Assembly: GCF_932526225.1 (NCBI RefSeq)
Contig: NC_064042.1
Coordinates: 10,120,540 to 10,184,539, forward strand
Length of the DNA stretch: 64,000 nt
Reading direction: 5' to 3'
Source of the DNA: Nematostella vectensis
Lineage: Eukaryota; Cnidaria; Anthozoa; Actiniaria; Edwardsiidae
The position numbers and the translations under genes are program-made. Under the pieces are notes generated by a model, which was given only the letters and a program-made list of their open reading frames with translations, made no database searches and was not told where the DNA came from. Positions 11,729-23,700 of the stretch are shown here, in pieces. Within the stretch, counting starts at the first letter, position 1, and each line of letters opens with the position of its first letter.

Positions 11729-12420
11729 AGGCTCAGTAAAAACACGCTCGGTAGTTACACGCTCAGTAAAAACACGCTCGGTAAAGACACGCTCAGTAAA
11801 GACCCGCTCTGTGAAAACACGCTCCGTAGTTACACGCTCGGTGAAAACACACTCGGTAGAGACACGCTCATTTAAGACCCGCTCAGTAAAGACACGCTCG
11901 GTAGAGACACGCTCGGCAGAGAATCGCTCGGCATAGACACGCTCGGTAAAGACCCGCTCAGTGAAGACACGCTCGGTAGAGAAATGCTCAGTGAAGACGC
12001 GCCGGGTAGAGACATGCTCGGTGAAGATACGCTCGTTGAAGACACGCTCAGTGAAGACTCACTCAGTGAAGACACACTCAGTGAAGACATTCTTAGTGAA
12101 GACACGCTCTGTTGTTACACTCTCGGTTAAGAGACGCCCAGTAAAGACACGCTCAGTGAAGGACAAGCTCGGTGAAGATACACTCAGTGAAAACACGCTC
12201 GGTAGAGACGCTCTGTAAAGACACGCTCTATAAAGACGCGCCCAGTAATGACAAGCTTAATGGAAAACACGCTATGTAGAGACACACTCAGTGAAGACAC
12301 GATCAGTGTAAACACGTTCAGACAATCTTTGTGAAGACACGCTCAGTAGAGACAATCTTTGTAAAGACACGCTCGATGAAATAGACACGCTCGGTGAAGA
12401 CACGCACTCTTAATGAAGAC
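11729..12420. repeat. Degenerate 15-bp minisatellite
   Basis: About 45 degenerate copies of a unit near GACACGCTCAGTGAA. Because the unit is five codons long, open frames run on both strands and encode simple pentapeptide repeats. There is no start context, splice evidence or conserved domain, so it is treated as non-coding satellite. Confidence 0.85.
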
Positions 12421-14780
12421 ACTACCTCAAAACACGGATTTTTCCTCGTGCATCAATAAGGCATCAGTCTTGAAATGTTATTTTGAAGTTTTCTTGCAAA
12501 TACTGGTGTGTTCTTAATTTGTAGACAAAAACAAAGGAGTAGCCGATCGACATCATTCCCCGGAAATTCCACCTCCTGTAACTGGCCATAATAATGTGAT
12601 TGTATGGAATTTAAATAAAGGCAATCAGCAATTTAAATATAAACCATAGAGAAGTCAGAGAGAAGGGGGCAGGGTTCAAGGAAAAGAAAGATGAAAAAAA
12701 AAAAACATTCTCTTGTTGCACTGTAAAACAGATTTCCAGACTCTTTTCCATGGGTAATATAAAAACAATCTATGTGGTTCAGGTAATTGAGGGTCTACCA
12801 GAAACAAAAACACAAAAAAGGCTTATTCGTTCTAAAGGACATAGAAGTAAATATAAGGCAAAAAATACATCTAGATTTCTGAGTATATGATGGCAATTTT
12901 TCAAGTCAAGAATCGTATGAGGAGACTTATTAACTAAAAACAGTCATTAAACAATCTAGAAAAAACGAGTATTGATCATTAGATTCGAAAACACAATCTT
13001 GGAATATGTTTTACATTGCAGGTGCTTCCATAAAAATGATTTCTAAAACAAGCCATTTGTAATAATGCAATGGTCATAAAAAGATAAACATTTAGATGGT
13101 ACTAAGAGACGGCGGTAGTTCATAATGGAGGGCAAAAATGGTGCTGGGAGGAACAGATGATTCCTCTCGGAAAATTTTGAGTTACTGAAGGCCAAAACCA
13201 AAACCGCGCTCAAATTTTATGCAAAAATTTCTAAAATACATTTTCGTCGACTCGAGGCATGAAATGTTTGTGGAGATGTGGAAGTTGAACAACACCATCC
13301 TCTCCATCTATCCCCCTTCCCCGTCGGAATCGTACATATATTCGTATGTTAGCAAGCTAGAGATGAATTGTTTTACTTTCTGGCATCGCGTTGAAAATCC
13401 TTTAACACTGAATCTAGACGTTTTATTTTCGTTATTATAACACAATAATTTTATTCTATTTGTTCGACATACAGGAAAATAGATACACTCTTTTTTTATA
13501 GAAGAAGGTCTAATTTTCAGTTGAGGCTGAACCGTTCTTATTTTTGGAGCATTTTAAGGCTGAAAACGTTCTTATGGATGTTCTAAAATTTCAGTGACCT
13601 GAAATCATACACACCAGCTAAGTAAAAACAGAACTACACAAATAATCAATAACAATAGTATTTAAGTCGCTAGTATGAGCACAATTTGATTCTTCATTTT
13701 TAGAGCGATCACTCTAATCAAAAAATATTTTGCTGCTATCTAAGCCTTGGCATGTTCTTAAATTTTGGCGGGATCCCAGGCTGGACGGTTCCTATAAAAA
13801 AAGGAGTGTAATACAGTCATTTTTAGAGTTGACTTTGTTGAGAAAGGTAGACTGCATCCTTATCAAGAAAAAAGATGTGTGTGTTATCATTGATCGACAA
13901 TGTTTTTCATCTGAAATGATTTCATATGAAGAAAACAGTTTAATTTCACAATATCACCTGCGTTTTCATTCATCACAACTGGTAGCTGGCAAAGCTTGAA
14001 TAGTTTCCTCGCGAACCCTTTGGGTAAATGTGCAGTTGAATCTTCCCCCACTGCAGGGGTATCCACAATGCAGTAACCTAAATTGTAAAGTTCTTGCAAA
14101 CAGAGCCAGCATTGCTGATGAAACGCTGGCTCAGCAAAATTGGCGCTTCCTGCATTCCAATGTCTTGTGGTCACACGAACGAGACTTCACTAGTCATGCT
14201 AGCCGATGTTTGCGCTATTTTCACGAGCTAACAATGAGTGTGGATTCTTGAAAGAATAAAAACAGCTTAACTTTGAAAGCCTGCTTTATGAATACGTTCC
14301 ATTGGTTCCTCTTTTTTAGAAATTAAGGTGTTAAGTTCTTTTGTAGAACAATTGTTCAGGAGATTTGGAAGCTGCTGCAGCATAAAAGGAGGATTTTAAT
14401 AGTAGCAATATCGCACTGAATATTGAAAAAAGGTCCAAGCTTTTAAATGCACCGTAACGACCCTATTTATATTCCCTGTTAGTTGATAGTTACGCGTCAC
14501 CTGTGGCGAGACAGTGACCTGGTAATATGCCAAGATAATGATTTAAGAAATAACTAATTTGACTGAACTAAATGCTAGCTCTTATTTTTAATGAGTTCCA
14601 TAAAGATAAAGTTGTGGGGCTATCTCACGGAATGAAGGACGTGTTTTAAAGCTCCAGACTCTCTTTATGTTGCTTGGATAGTTTTTTATGCAAGCCGTTA
14701 TGAACAAATGTTTTTTTCGTCATACTGCAGCCAATCTACGAAGAAATTACACTCAGCTCCCATCTATATAGGCATCATTC
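12421..14780. other. 5' flank of gene A, no other gene seen
   Basis: Short ORFs only, moderately AT-rich. The sequence immediately before 14,781 must contain the promoter or 5' UTR of gene A, but no diagnostic promoter element could be assigned. Confidence 0.4.
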
Positions 14781-17700
14781 ATGAATATTTGCGTCGCTGG
14801 CATCTTTCTCTATTTGGTAAGTAAGTTTCTTTACACAAAACAAGATTCAGACTTTATCTTTAAATGTACTTTATTTTTCCGTTTTTTTGTTAAGGTTTTT
14901 CTTGGAAGATGCCCCGTGGTAGTTTCTGCGTCTTTTAAGGAAGTTATGGGTTGTGTTTCAAAAGGTGGGTAGAAATGGCATACTTTAAATGCTTAACTAT
15001 TTCAAAAAGGTCTATATCTCCCAAACCCTTGTTGTACAACTACATACATGCCGAGAAATCGTTTTCCTTTTTGCTTTAAATAGTTACAAGCAATAGTATC
15101 AGCCCTTTTTATAAAAAAATAATAATAAAAACAAAACAAAACTTAATAATATTAATAAAAGTAGTAATAGTATTTAGTCAACATTTTCATTTTTTTTAAA
15201 CATTGATAATAAGGACAGTTCATGTCATTTTTTTAAAAACCTGATAATTTCTTCTGCGAGATAACCAAAATCAATCTAAAGAAAACCAAACATATATACA
15301 CTTCAAATTAGAATTGATCAAAGGGATTGTTATCATCACATCTTTTTATTTTCCAAATAAACAGTTAATGATAGCTTAGATCTCTCCGAAAGGAGGGAAA
15401 ATCTTCCTCCACTGTGAGGTAATTTTTATCAACTGCTGCAAATAGGCGTCAGGGAGCCGGAGTTCTCGACTCAAAAGTTCTTTCAGAAGCGAAAAAAATC
15501 TAAATCGCGGTGAAAAAAAAAACCGTACTATTAAAAGAGGGTTCCGTCACTAAAACCATAAAATGATACATGGATAATTTATCATTAAATTGATATTATC
15601 TATTATGGTAAATATATTATGACTGTCAAATGTTTTGAATGTTCCTATTAGATCCAGAAGTGTAATGCTATGCAAAATGGAAAACATATTTAACTTACCG
15701 TTACGGATCTAGGGGGTGGGATGTTTTGGCTTTTAAGGGAGTGCTAATTAAATAACCCGACGGGGAAGGGGGAGAAAATGGTTTAATTTCTGGACACCCG
15801 AAAACTTCAGAATATTTTTATTTTATTTTATTTTGTTTTGTTTTGTTTTGTTTTGTTTTGTTTTGTTTTGTTTTGTTTTGTTTTGTTTTGTTTTGTTTCG
15901 GTGCCCTTTAGATTCAAGTCGGATTCATAAAAAAAGTGATAATATTGGTCAAACCCCCCTCATTGCTAGCTCTTTTTCAGAATACCGTGGAGTTCGGCAA
16001 GAGATCTGGAAAAACCTTATAGTAGAAGGGACGTTAAGTGGCTTAGAATCCGACTTTCGCTACCCACACCACCCAGACACGGTGGAATTTCGCCCAATTT
16101 TCGACGACCCTGGGAAAAGGGAATGGTACTATGGTCAGCGGCTCACAACGTACTTCGTGGCGCCAGAGACTGGGAACTACGTATTCTACTTGTCATGTGA
16201 CGACCAGTGTAAGCTGTCAATCAGCACAGACCATCACGTGAACAACATGCGGACGGTTGCTTGGGTAAAGGACTGGACCAACTACAGGCGCTGGAAAACG
16301 TTAGTATTCGTAATTTATTGGCCACTTGCACTAAGAACCAATTGACTTTTTTAGTAGCAAACTTACGCCAAAATAAACACAGTGGATTCTGACCGTCACG
16401 CCAGAGAGCGTCGCAAAAAAAATATTTCGATATGAAAGAAAAACTTTCTGACATAGAATCTTTCTGGCTAATTCGTAAGCTTTTTGTTGATCAGTGCGGA
16501 ACATTACCATTTTTGGTTATATTTGATAAACAATCTGATTAACCAATCAGAGATGAGTATTACTATGCCCAGTCTCACGCGGACACGCCTCAACTCAAAG
16601 TGGGAAAACAAAATGGCGGTTCCGTCGAATCGGTAAAATCATGTTGAACGCCGCTTTTTAACTCTCTGCTAGCAGTGATTTCTTCTTATCTGTTTAAGCA
16701 GGGATTTCACCGACTCAGTGCGTCATATATACCCTATTTGTGTTGTTTCTCATCGGCAACAGACCTCATTTGCAGGGTTATTTTTACGACTTCACCGAAT
16801 CGTACTGTAATGAACGCGGAAGGGTAAGCCACTGCTAGCAGGCTATAACATTGATCACCAATTATCTAGTTGTACGTTTCATCAAGTCATACAAATGCAC
16901 AAAATTTCCCTGGATTTATCTTACTTTCGCACTCGGAATGAAGACACTTCAAGAAAAAAATTTAGCTGGGATATTGAAACTAAAATGAATCTTATACAGA
17001 ATGGCAGCGAGTCTCATTAAAAAAAATGAAGCTAATTAGTATACAGATTGGCCGCGAGTCACTGTTTATTGTATGCAATTTAAAGACACTACATGAAAGT
17101 ACTGTTTAAATGTTTATATTTGATCCTGGAATAAACAGATTTGCTATGATCAGTAAATCTCAGGAATGGCAGTCATTATTCATTGCTGCATTAGTTTGCT
17201 ATTACTCGTTGTAAAAAAAAGTCCTTACCACAAATGCTCACATTATGGCTTTTTTATAAATGGATTCCAGAGGGGGGCACTTGTTTGAGGGGCTATGTAA
17301 TGTGCTTATTCAATGAGGGGTGTGTGTATACCTCAGTGTCAGAACCATCCCCAAAGGACTTCATTGTATCCAGCTCTGTTTTCATCATGATTCATTTTAT
17401 TAAAAAAGGAAGTTTTGTGACACAAATCGTGCTTAATACACAGGTTCTAACACCAAGTTAGAGCCATTGAGGGTGTATTTCATTGTGTGTGCAGACAAAT
17501 GGAAAAAGACATAAAGTGTAAACTAGGGTGAGGAAAAGGCATGGTAAGGGCAAAGGGGTGGTGACTAAGGGTGCTGACACAGGTTGTGAAGATGAAGTGA
17601 ACTTGTACCATGTTTGATTACTAGGCCTTGGAGATAATAGGAGAATGGGAGTGTAGTCATACCCTGGGTACCAGAGGCTCCAAGCTTCACTAGAGCAGAT

Positions 17701-20700
17701 ATCATATGGAAAATATATATTCATATTTGGTGATACTTCAGGCTTATTTTTTTTCTCGAGTCTCTATTATATGCGCAAAGAGTCTTTTTTTATAAAAAGG
17801 GAATTAAATTAATTTGATTTGATAGGCAAGTCTGAGTGTTGAAGCTCCCTTTTAAAACTATAGTGATATTAAGAATTTATATGTTTGGGGTATATAGGTT
17901 TGAGTAATTGTTTGGGAGGTAAGTTTCTATACTTGGTATATTTTATGTATAGAACTCAGGTTTGGGTATTTTTGTTTGTTTGTTTTTTTTTTTGGGAGGG
18001 GGGCTAATTTGACAAAAAGTCCTTATCGCAAATGCTTATTTTAGCACATTATGCCCTTCTTTTTACCCCTCTTGCACCAGGTTTTATTACTAGGCCTTGG
18101 AGATTCTAGGAATATGATTGTGCAGTAATAGATATCATACTGTATGGCAAATAAATATTTATATTTGGTGACACTTCAGGCCCATTTTTATCTCAGTGCC
18201 TATTGCACAGAGTTTGTTTGTTGTCTTTTTTTATAAAAATGGAATAAAATTGATTTTATTTAATAAGCAAATCTGAGAGTTGAAGCTCCCTTATAGCAAG
18301 ATTTTGTATGCTTGGGCTATAGAATTTAGGTTTGGTTATTTGTTTGGGAGGTAAGTTTCTATGCTTGGTATATTTTACGTATAGAACTCAGGTTTGGGTA
18401 TTTTTGAGGATGAGTAGGGGGGGCTAATTCATCAAAAAGTTCTCATTGCAAATGCTTATTTTAACATATTATGCCTCTCTAGCATTAGATTTTAGAGGGG
18501 GCACTGGTTTGAGTGGCTATGTAATGCGCTTACTCAATGAGGTCTATTTTATGGTGTGTGCAGACAAATAGGAAAAGGCATAGAGTGTAAAATTAAAGGT
18601 TGAGAAATGCATGGTAAGGGGAGTGAGGTTGTGATGACTGAGGGCATGTCACATGTGGTGTGCTCACACAAGGTGCGAAGACAAGGAAGTAAAATTGTAC
18701 CGGGTTTGATGACTAGGCCTTGGAGGTGAGGAGGATAAAGTTTTTTTTTATATAAAAGGGAATAAAAATAAATTAAATTTGATAAGCAAATTTTCCTTCT
18801 AAAACTTTTTTTATGGGACTGGCAAGTTTCAAGCTTTTGTATGTTTTACGAATAGAACTCAGATTTGGGTTACTTTTTTGGGGGGAAGGGGGGGGGGGCT
18901 ATCTATTCTTGGTGGAGTTTTGGGTATAGAGTTCAGATGCGGGTATATTCTTAGGGGTGGCGCGGTTCCATTCTTTTGGGGGCATAAAATGTTCGTATCT
19001 GTCGGAACCAACAGTCATGTTTACAGCTAGAGTGCCCCCCCCCCCCCCCCATGTTGTTGTGGTGGTCGCAGGGCAAGATATTTTGCTAAAGAATGATAAG
19101 AAGCGAACCCCCGAGAGACAAGGGTAGGGTAAAATGCTTTTCGGCTAAATGTTGACACGAATTTTCATACCTATTCTTCGGCGATTTTTCCCTGTTTAAT
19201 TATAGACGTTGGGCCTTGACTCGCACTTTCGTCCTCACAATTCAACCTCCGCTCTCCTCAATTTTCACCATACCCTGTGGGCACTCGTTTCGGCTTGTGG
19301 TGACAATTGTTTTAGTATGCCATGATCCTCATTTATCCTAGTTTAGTCCTGTCAAGGTTCTAAACCGTAGAATTTGGTCCATAACACTCATATTTCTCTT
19401 TTTCTAAACGTAAACATTACTAAAAGAGTTCGATTCTACGGCAGTCTCCAATAAAAGCGCTCAATTTGAAAAGGTTTCCCAAACGATATTTTACTTTCGA
19501 GCACAGGAACTCATCAATCAAATATCAAACTTGGTATAGAGCAGGATATTTTGCTGTTTTGATCGCATTTTGCGATGCGACGTCTCGCTAACAAAACAAA
19601 TTCAAGTTTCAAACTCCGCGCGGCCATTTTGAATATTTGCATAATAAGTAGGTAAATCGATATGACCAAAAATGGTAATGTACGGCACTGTTGATGCTTC
19701 CCGCCAAAAATCGGAGCCCGCGCGAGTTTGCCACCCAAAAAGTCACGTGATGTCTTGACTCATATTCCGGATTCAGAGACTCTTTCGCGAAGAATATCGA
19801 TAGATCAACTTAAAAGCATTTCATTTTTCGCTATGTGCCATGCAGTAGCTTGTCAATGATTGAATTACGGCTCTGATATAGGACATTTGCTGAAATCAAC
19901 CTTTAAATATCTTGAAATATCCGAGTTGAAGGCACTCAAATTGTTCTTTATCCAATACATGAATGTTAACAATTTATCGACCGTAAATGAGAATCCAAGT
20001 CAATATATTTTCTCAAACCTGAAATAAAGAAAATATACCCTTGAAATATTAGAGAAATGAAAATATCTATTTCCAGCCTTGCTCTCTGGAAGCTTTTATT
20101 CATTACAATACCTCGTCTTTTGTTTTATCAAAAATTTTGCACTCTCTCAATTATTTTTTTAGATAACTGTGTGATTGACATAGCGTATAACCATGGAGTG
20201 CTTTTAAGCTCTTTCTAGTTCCATGGTTAAACACACCCTTGAACTTATTTTCAGATATCCATCACAGCAAATAAGTGAAGAAATACCGCTGACAGGGGGC
20301 TCGTTCTACTTTTTGCAAGTCATCATGGTGCAGGTGCAAGGACTGGATCACGTGTCAGTCGGAGCTGAGTTCCCGGATGGAACAATAATGCTTCCGCTGA
20401 CCGATAAGTATCTCGTTCAATTTGAAACAGGTGGGTGTTTGTTATCTTCTTTTGTGTGTTTATTGACAGTCTTGATCATTAATCAGACAAAAATAAATCA
20501 TTGTCATATTTGTTTAAAAAAGTATAAGGAGAAACTGCATACATATTTAAAGCAGATAAAGGAATTTATTTTCCATTTTATTTTTTATTTCTCAATCTAT
20601 TTTTAGACCCCACCAAACACGTGAAAATATTAGCTCGCGGTGATTGGTCGACGTGCAGCGCTTCGTGTGGGCGTGGCGTGCAAACTCGTAACAACACCAT

Positions 20701-23700
20701 GTGTCAGTACCCGCCCCTTAACTTTGCCATCATGAACCGTACGGAGAGTCGGTCCTGTCAATCAAAGCCCTGCCCAGGTAACAAGACGTTCCAGCTACGT
20801 TTTCAACGACGTGAAAAGCGCTTAGCGCTAGGCGGAATCATTACTTTTTGTGGTATTGGTATAACTTTTTGTGTTTGATGCGGGTATTTTTATCATATCT
20901 AGACATCATCTTCATATTTGTAAGTTTCGGCAAATGTTTCAAGTTATGCAATAACACTTCAGTTCTCTCACAACGTTTCATGCGTGGTTGTTCCGGATCA
21001 GGATCCGGCGTTAAATTCAGGCCAAACAGTTAGAGATAATCGCACACATAGTCGGGAATAGTCGAAAATAGCGCAAAATCAGGAGTTTTTAATTCATGAA
21101 AATAAAGTATTAATGCTTCTTTCGCAAAATTCTGCCCGGTCTATGAAAATAGCTTCTCGGATAATACATGTGTATCCGCGATGCTTTATGGGTATCAAGT
21201 TATCACGTCAGTATTTTTTTTGAACAGGGCCACCTAGGGTGATCTCTACAACTGCCGTTTCGTCATTCTCGGTGACAGTCACTTGGCGACCAGAACCACA
21301 ACCAATTCAAGGATACAATGTCTCTTACGTCATGTACTTAAAACTCCCGGCATCCTCCAGGTCCCGCCGTGCAATCAGTCACGTGGTCTCTTCTTCCGGA
21401 AATGGTCACGTGATTGTCTCAGCTGACGTGCACTCAGTGGTGTTGCTCGGGCTGCGCGCGCATAGAGATTACTGCGTGAGGGTGGCGACGCTGACCAGTG
21501 ACGGCCGGAGTATTACGTCATTATGCGTTAACGTGACAACGGAGCAGACAGGTAGGTCACGTTAAGAGTGAGATGAAAAGCAAGGGTGTGGATATTGAGG
21601 CTTTGATCTGTTGTTATCGCAGCTCCAAGCGCCGCGCCCACCGGCCTGTCCGCTGTCAATAAGACAAGCCCTCACAAGGTCTCAGTTCAGTGGGGCCCTG
21701 TTCCACTTGGGGACCAGAATGGAGTCATTCTAGGGTACTATATACAGCTGTACCCGGTCAGTACTGCTGATGAGGAGCCAAGATCCAAGAACGCGATAAC
21801 TATACGAGTTTTGGATCCTGAGATGGGCGCAATAGTACCAGGTCTCCAATCCTACACGGTCTACAGCGTCCGAGTGGCTGCATTTACAGCAGAGGGGACT
21901 GGTCCATATTCTGAGCCCAAATACGTGGGTAAGTGTTAAAAATATTTGTAACTAAAATTAATATAGTGCAGGCAGGCAGGTTGAAGTGTCTGCATAGGTT
22001 GGCTGGAGATCTATGATGATAACTAAAACTTAGATCTGATAATTTCAAGATAGGGGCCCCCATAAAATGACACAAAACGAAATTTGTACGAAACGAAATT
22101 CTCACGACAACAAACGAAACCACATTTGCATAAAAGGAAACACGATACACAGAAAACGAAACCAAATTTGCAAGATTCCCTTCGATTTCTTATCTTAATT
22201 TCATTTTAGACAGTATAGTAGCCTGCGCAGTAAGCCCAAAGGGTTGGAAAAAGAGAAGACGAGGCGCTACAAAGAAACGATGCTAGCAATCATGTGACAC
22301 ATATTTTTCAGAGACTTGTCGGTGTCCGAAAAGATTCTTCACAAACTGGTGGACACTGCCTCCGTTGACAATGAACGCAACTACGCATGCTCCACCACAG
22401 GGAGCCTTTATCGAACTTTTAGATACCTTCACGACGCATGCGTGTGGCCTATGTCACCACCACAGGAGGACCGTGATTCGTTACGATACCTTAAGGCTCG
22501 CCCATGTCAGCGCGCACAAGCCAAGCCTCTCTGACGTCAGAAAGTCGATACGTGACACCGCTGACCTGAGCTTCCCTATGACACTTCCTGAGGACAGCCA
22601 CAAGAGTAGCCCGGATGACGACGTCATATTTGTGCCTGTAATGAAGATGACGTCATCCATTGTTTATATAACTGAGGAGCTATCCGCTGGCGTATATGCT
22701 AGTGCCGTGGGCTCATCTATCTTGCAGTGCCTACCGGTGCTGGCGGGATTATGTGTGACGTCATATCTGGTCGGGATGATATTTTGGTTTTTGGTAAGTT
22801 ATTTCGTTAGCTTCAACGTAATTGCGTGACATCTAAGCTGGGTCGTCACGTGATATATAGGTCGATGTATCGCGTGACATCTTAGCTCACGCGTTACCCG
22901 ACACATGTGCTTTGTGTGGCATTAGCTTCTGTTTGCGACATTATTGCGTGACAGTTAAGTTTAGGCGTTGCGTGACACTTCAATGAATACGTTGCGTAAC
23001 ACATTGGTCAATTCGTTGAAAGTAACTTTTAAGCTGGTATATTTCTTAAAAGCGTAACGACTCCGCTAGTGCATAGCGTTGTGTGAAATTTTAGCTTACT
23101 CATTACGCGACCTCTTAGCTTTGCCTGTATTGTGCAACAAATGTGATTGAAAGCATTCCAAATACCGTTAACCTTGTTTATGTGTATGAAATTTCAAACA
23201 ATTTTTTTTTCTAAAAGGAAGCAAAACACAACCCAGATCTTCATCCGTCGTTTATCAAAGGAACTACGCATGCTCCACCACAGGGAGCCTTTATCGAACT
23301 TTTAGAGACCTTCACGACGCATTGTTTATGTGTATGAAATTTCAGACCTTTTTTTTCTAAAAGGACGCAAAACACAACCCAGATCTTCATCCGTCGTTTA
23401 TCAAAGGAACTACGCATGCTCCACCACAGGGAGCCTTTATCGAACTTTTAGAGACCTTCACGACGCATTGTTTATGTGTATGACATTTCAGACCTTTTTT
23501 TTCTAAAAGGACGCAAAACACAACCCAGATCTTCATCCGTCGTTTATCAAAGGAACTACGCATGCTCCACCACAGGGAGCCTTTATCGAACTTTTAGAGA
23601 CCTTGACGACGCATTGTTTATGTGTATGAAATTTCAAACATTATTTTTTTCTTAAAGGACGCAAAACACAACCCAGATCTTCATCCGTCGTTTATCAAAG

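Noticed and set aside
11872-12218. Repeat proteins on both strands (SVKT-like and SLSV-like)
   Set aside because: Caused by a 15-bp satellite whose period is a multiple of three; open simultaneously on both strands.
15833-15980. N-terminal extension MFCFVLFCFVLF before PA14
   Set aside because: It is the TTTTG repeat read through the intron. A strong TTTTTCAG acceptor at 15980 and the exon pair at 14,781-14,964 give a better start.
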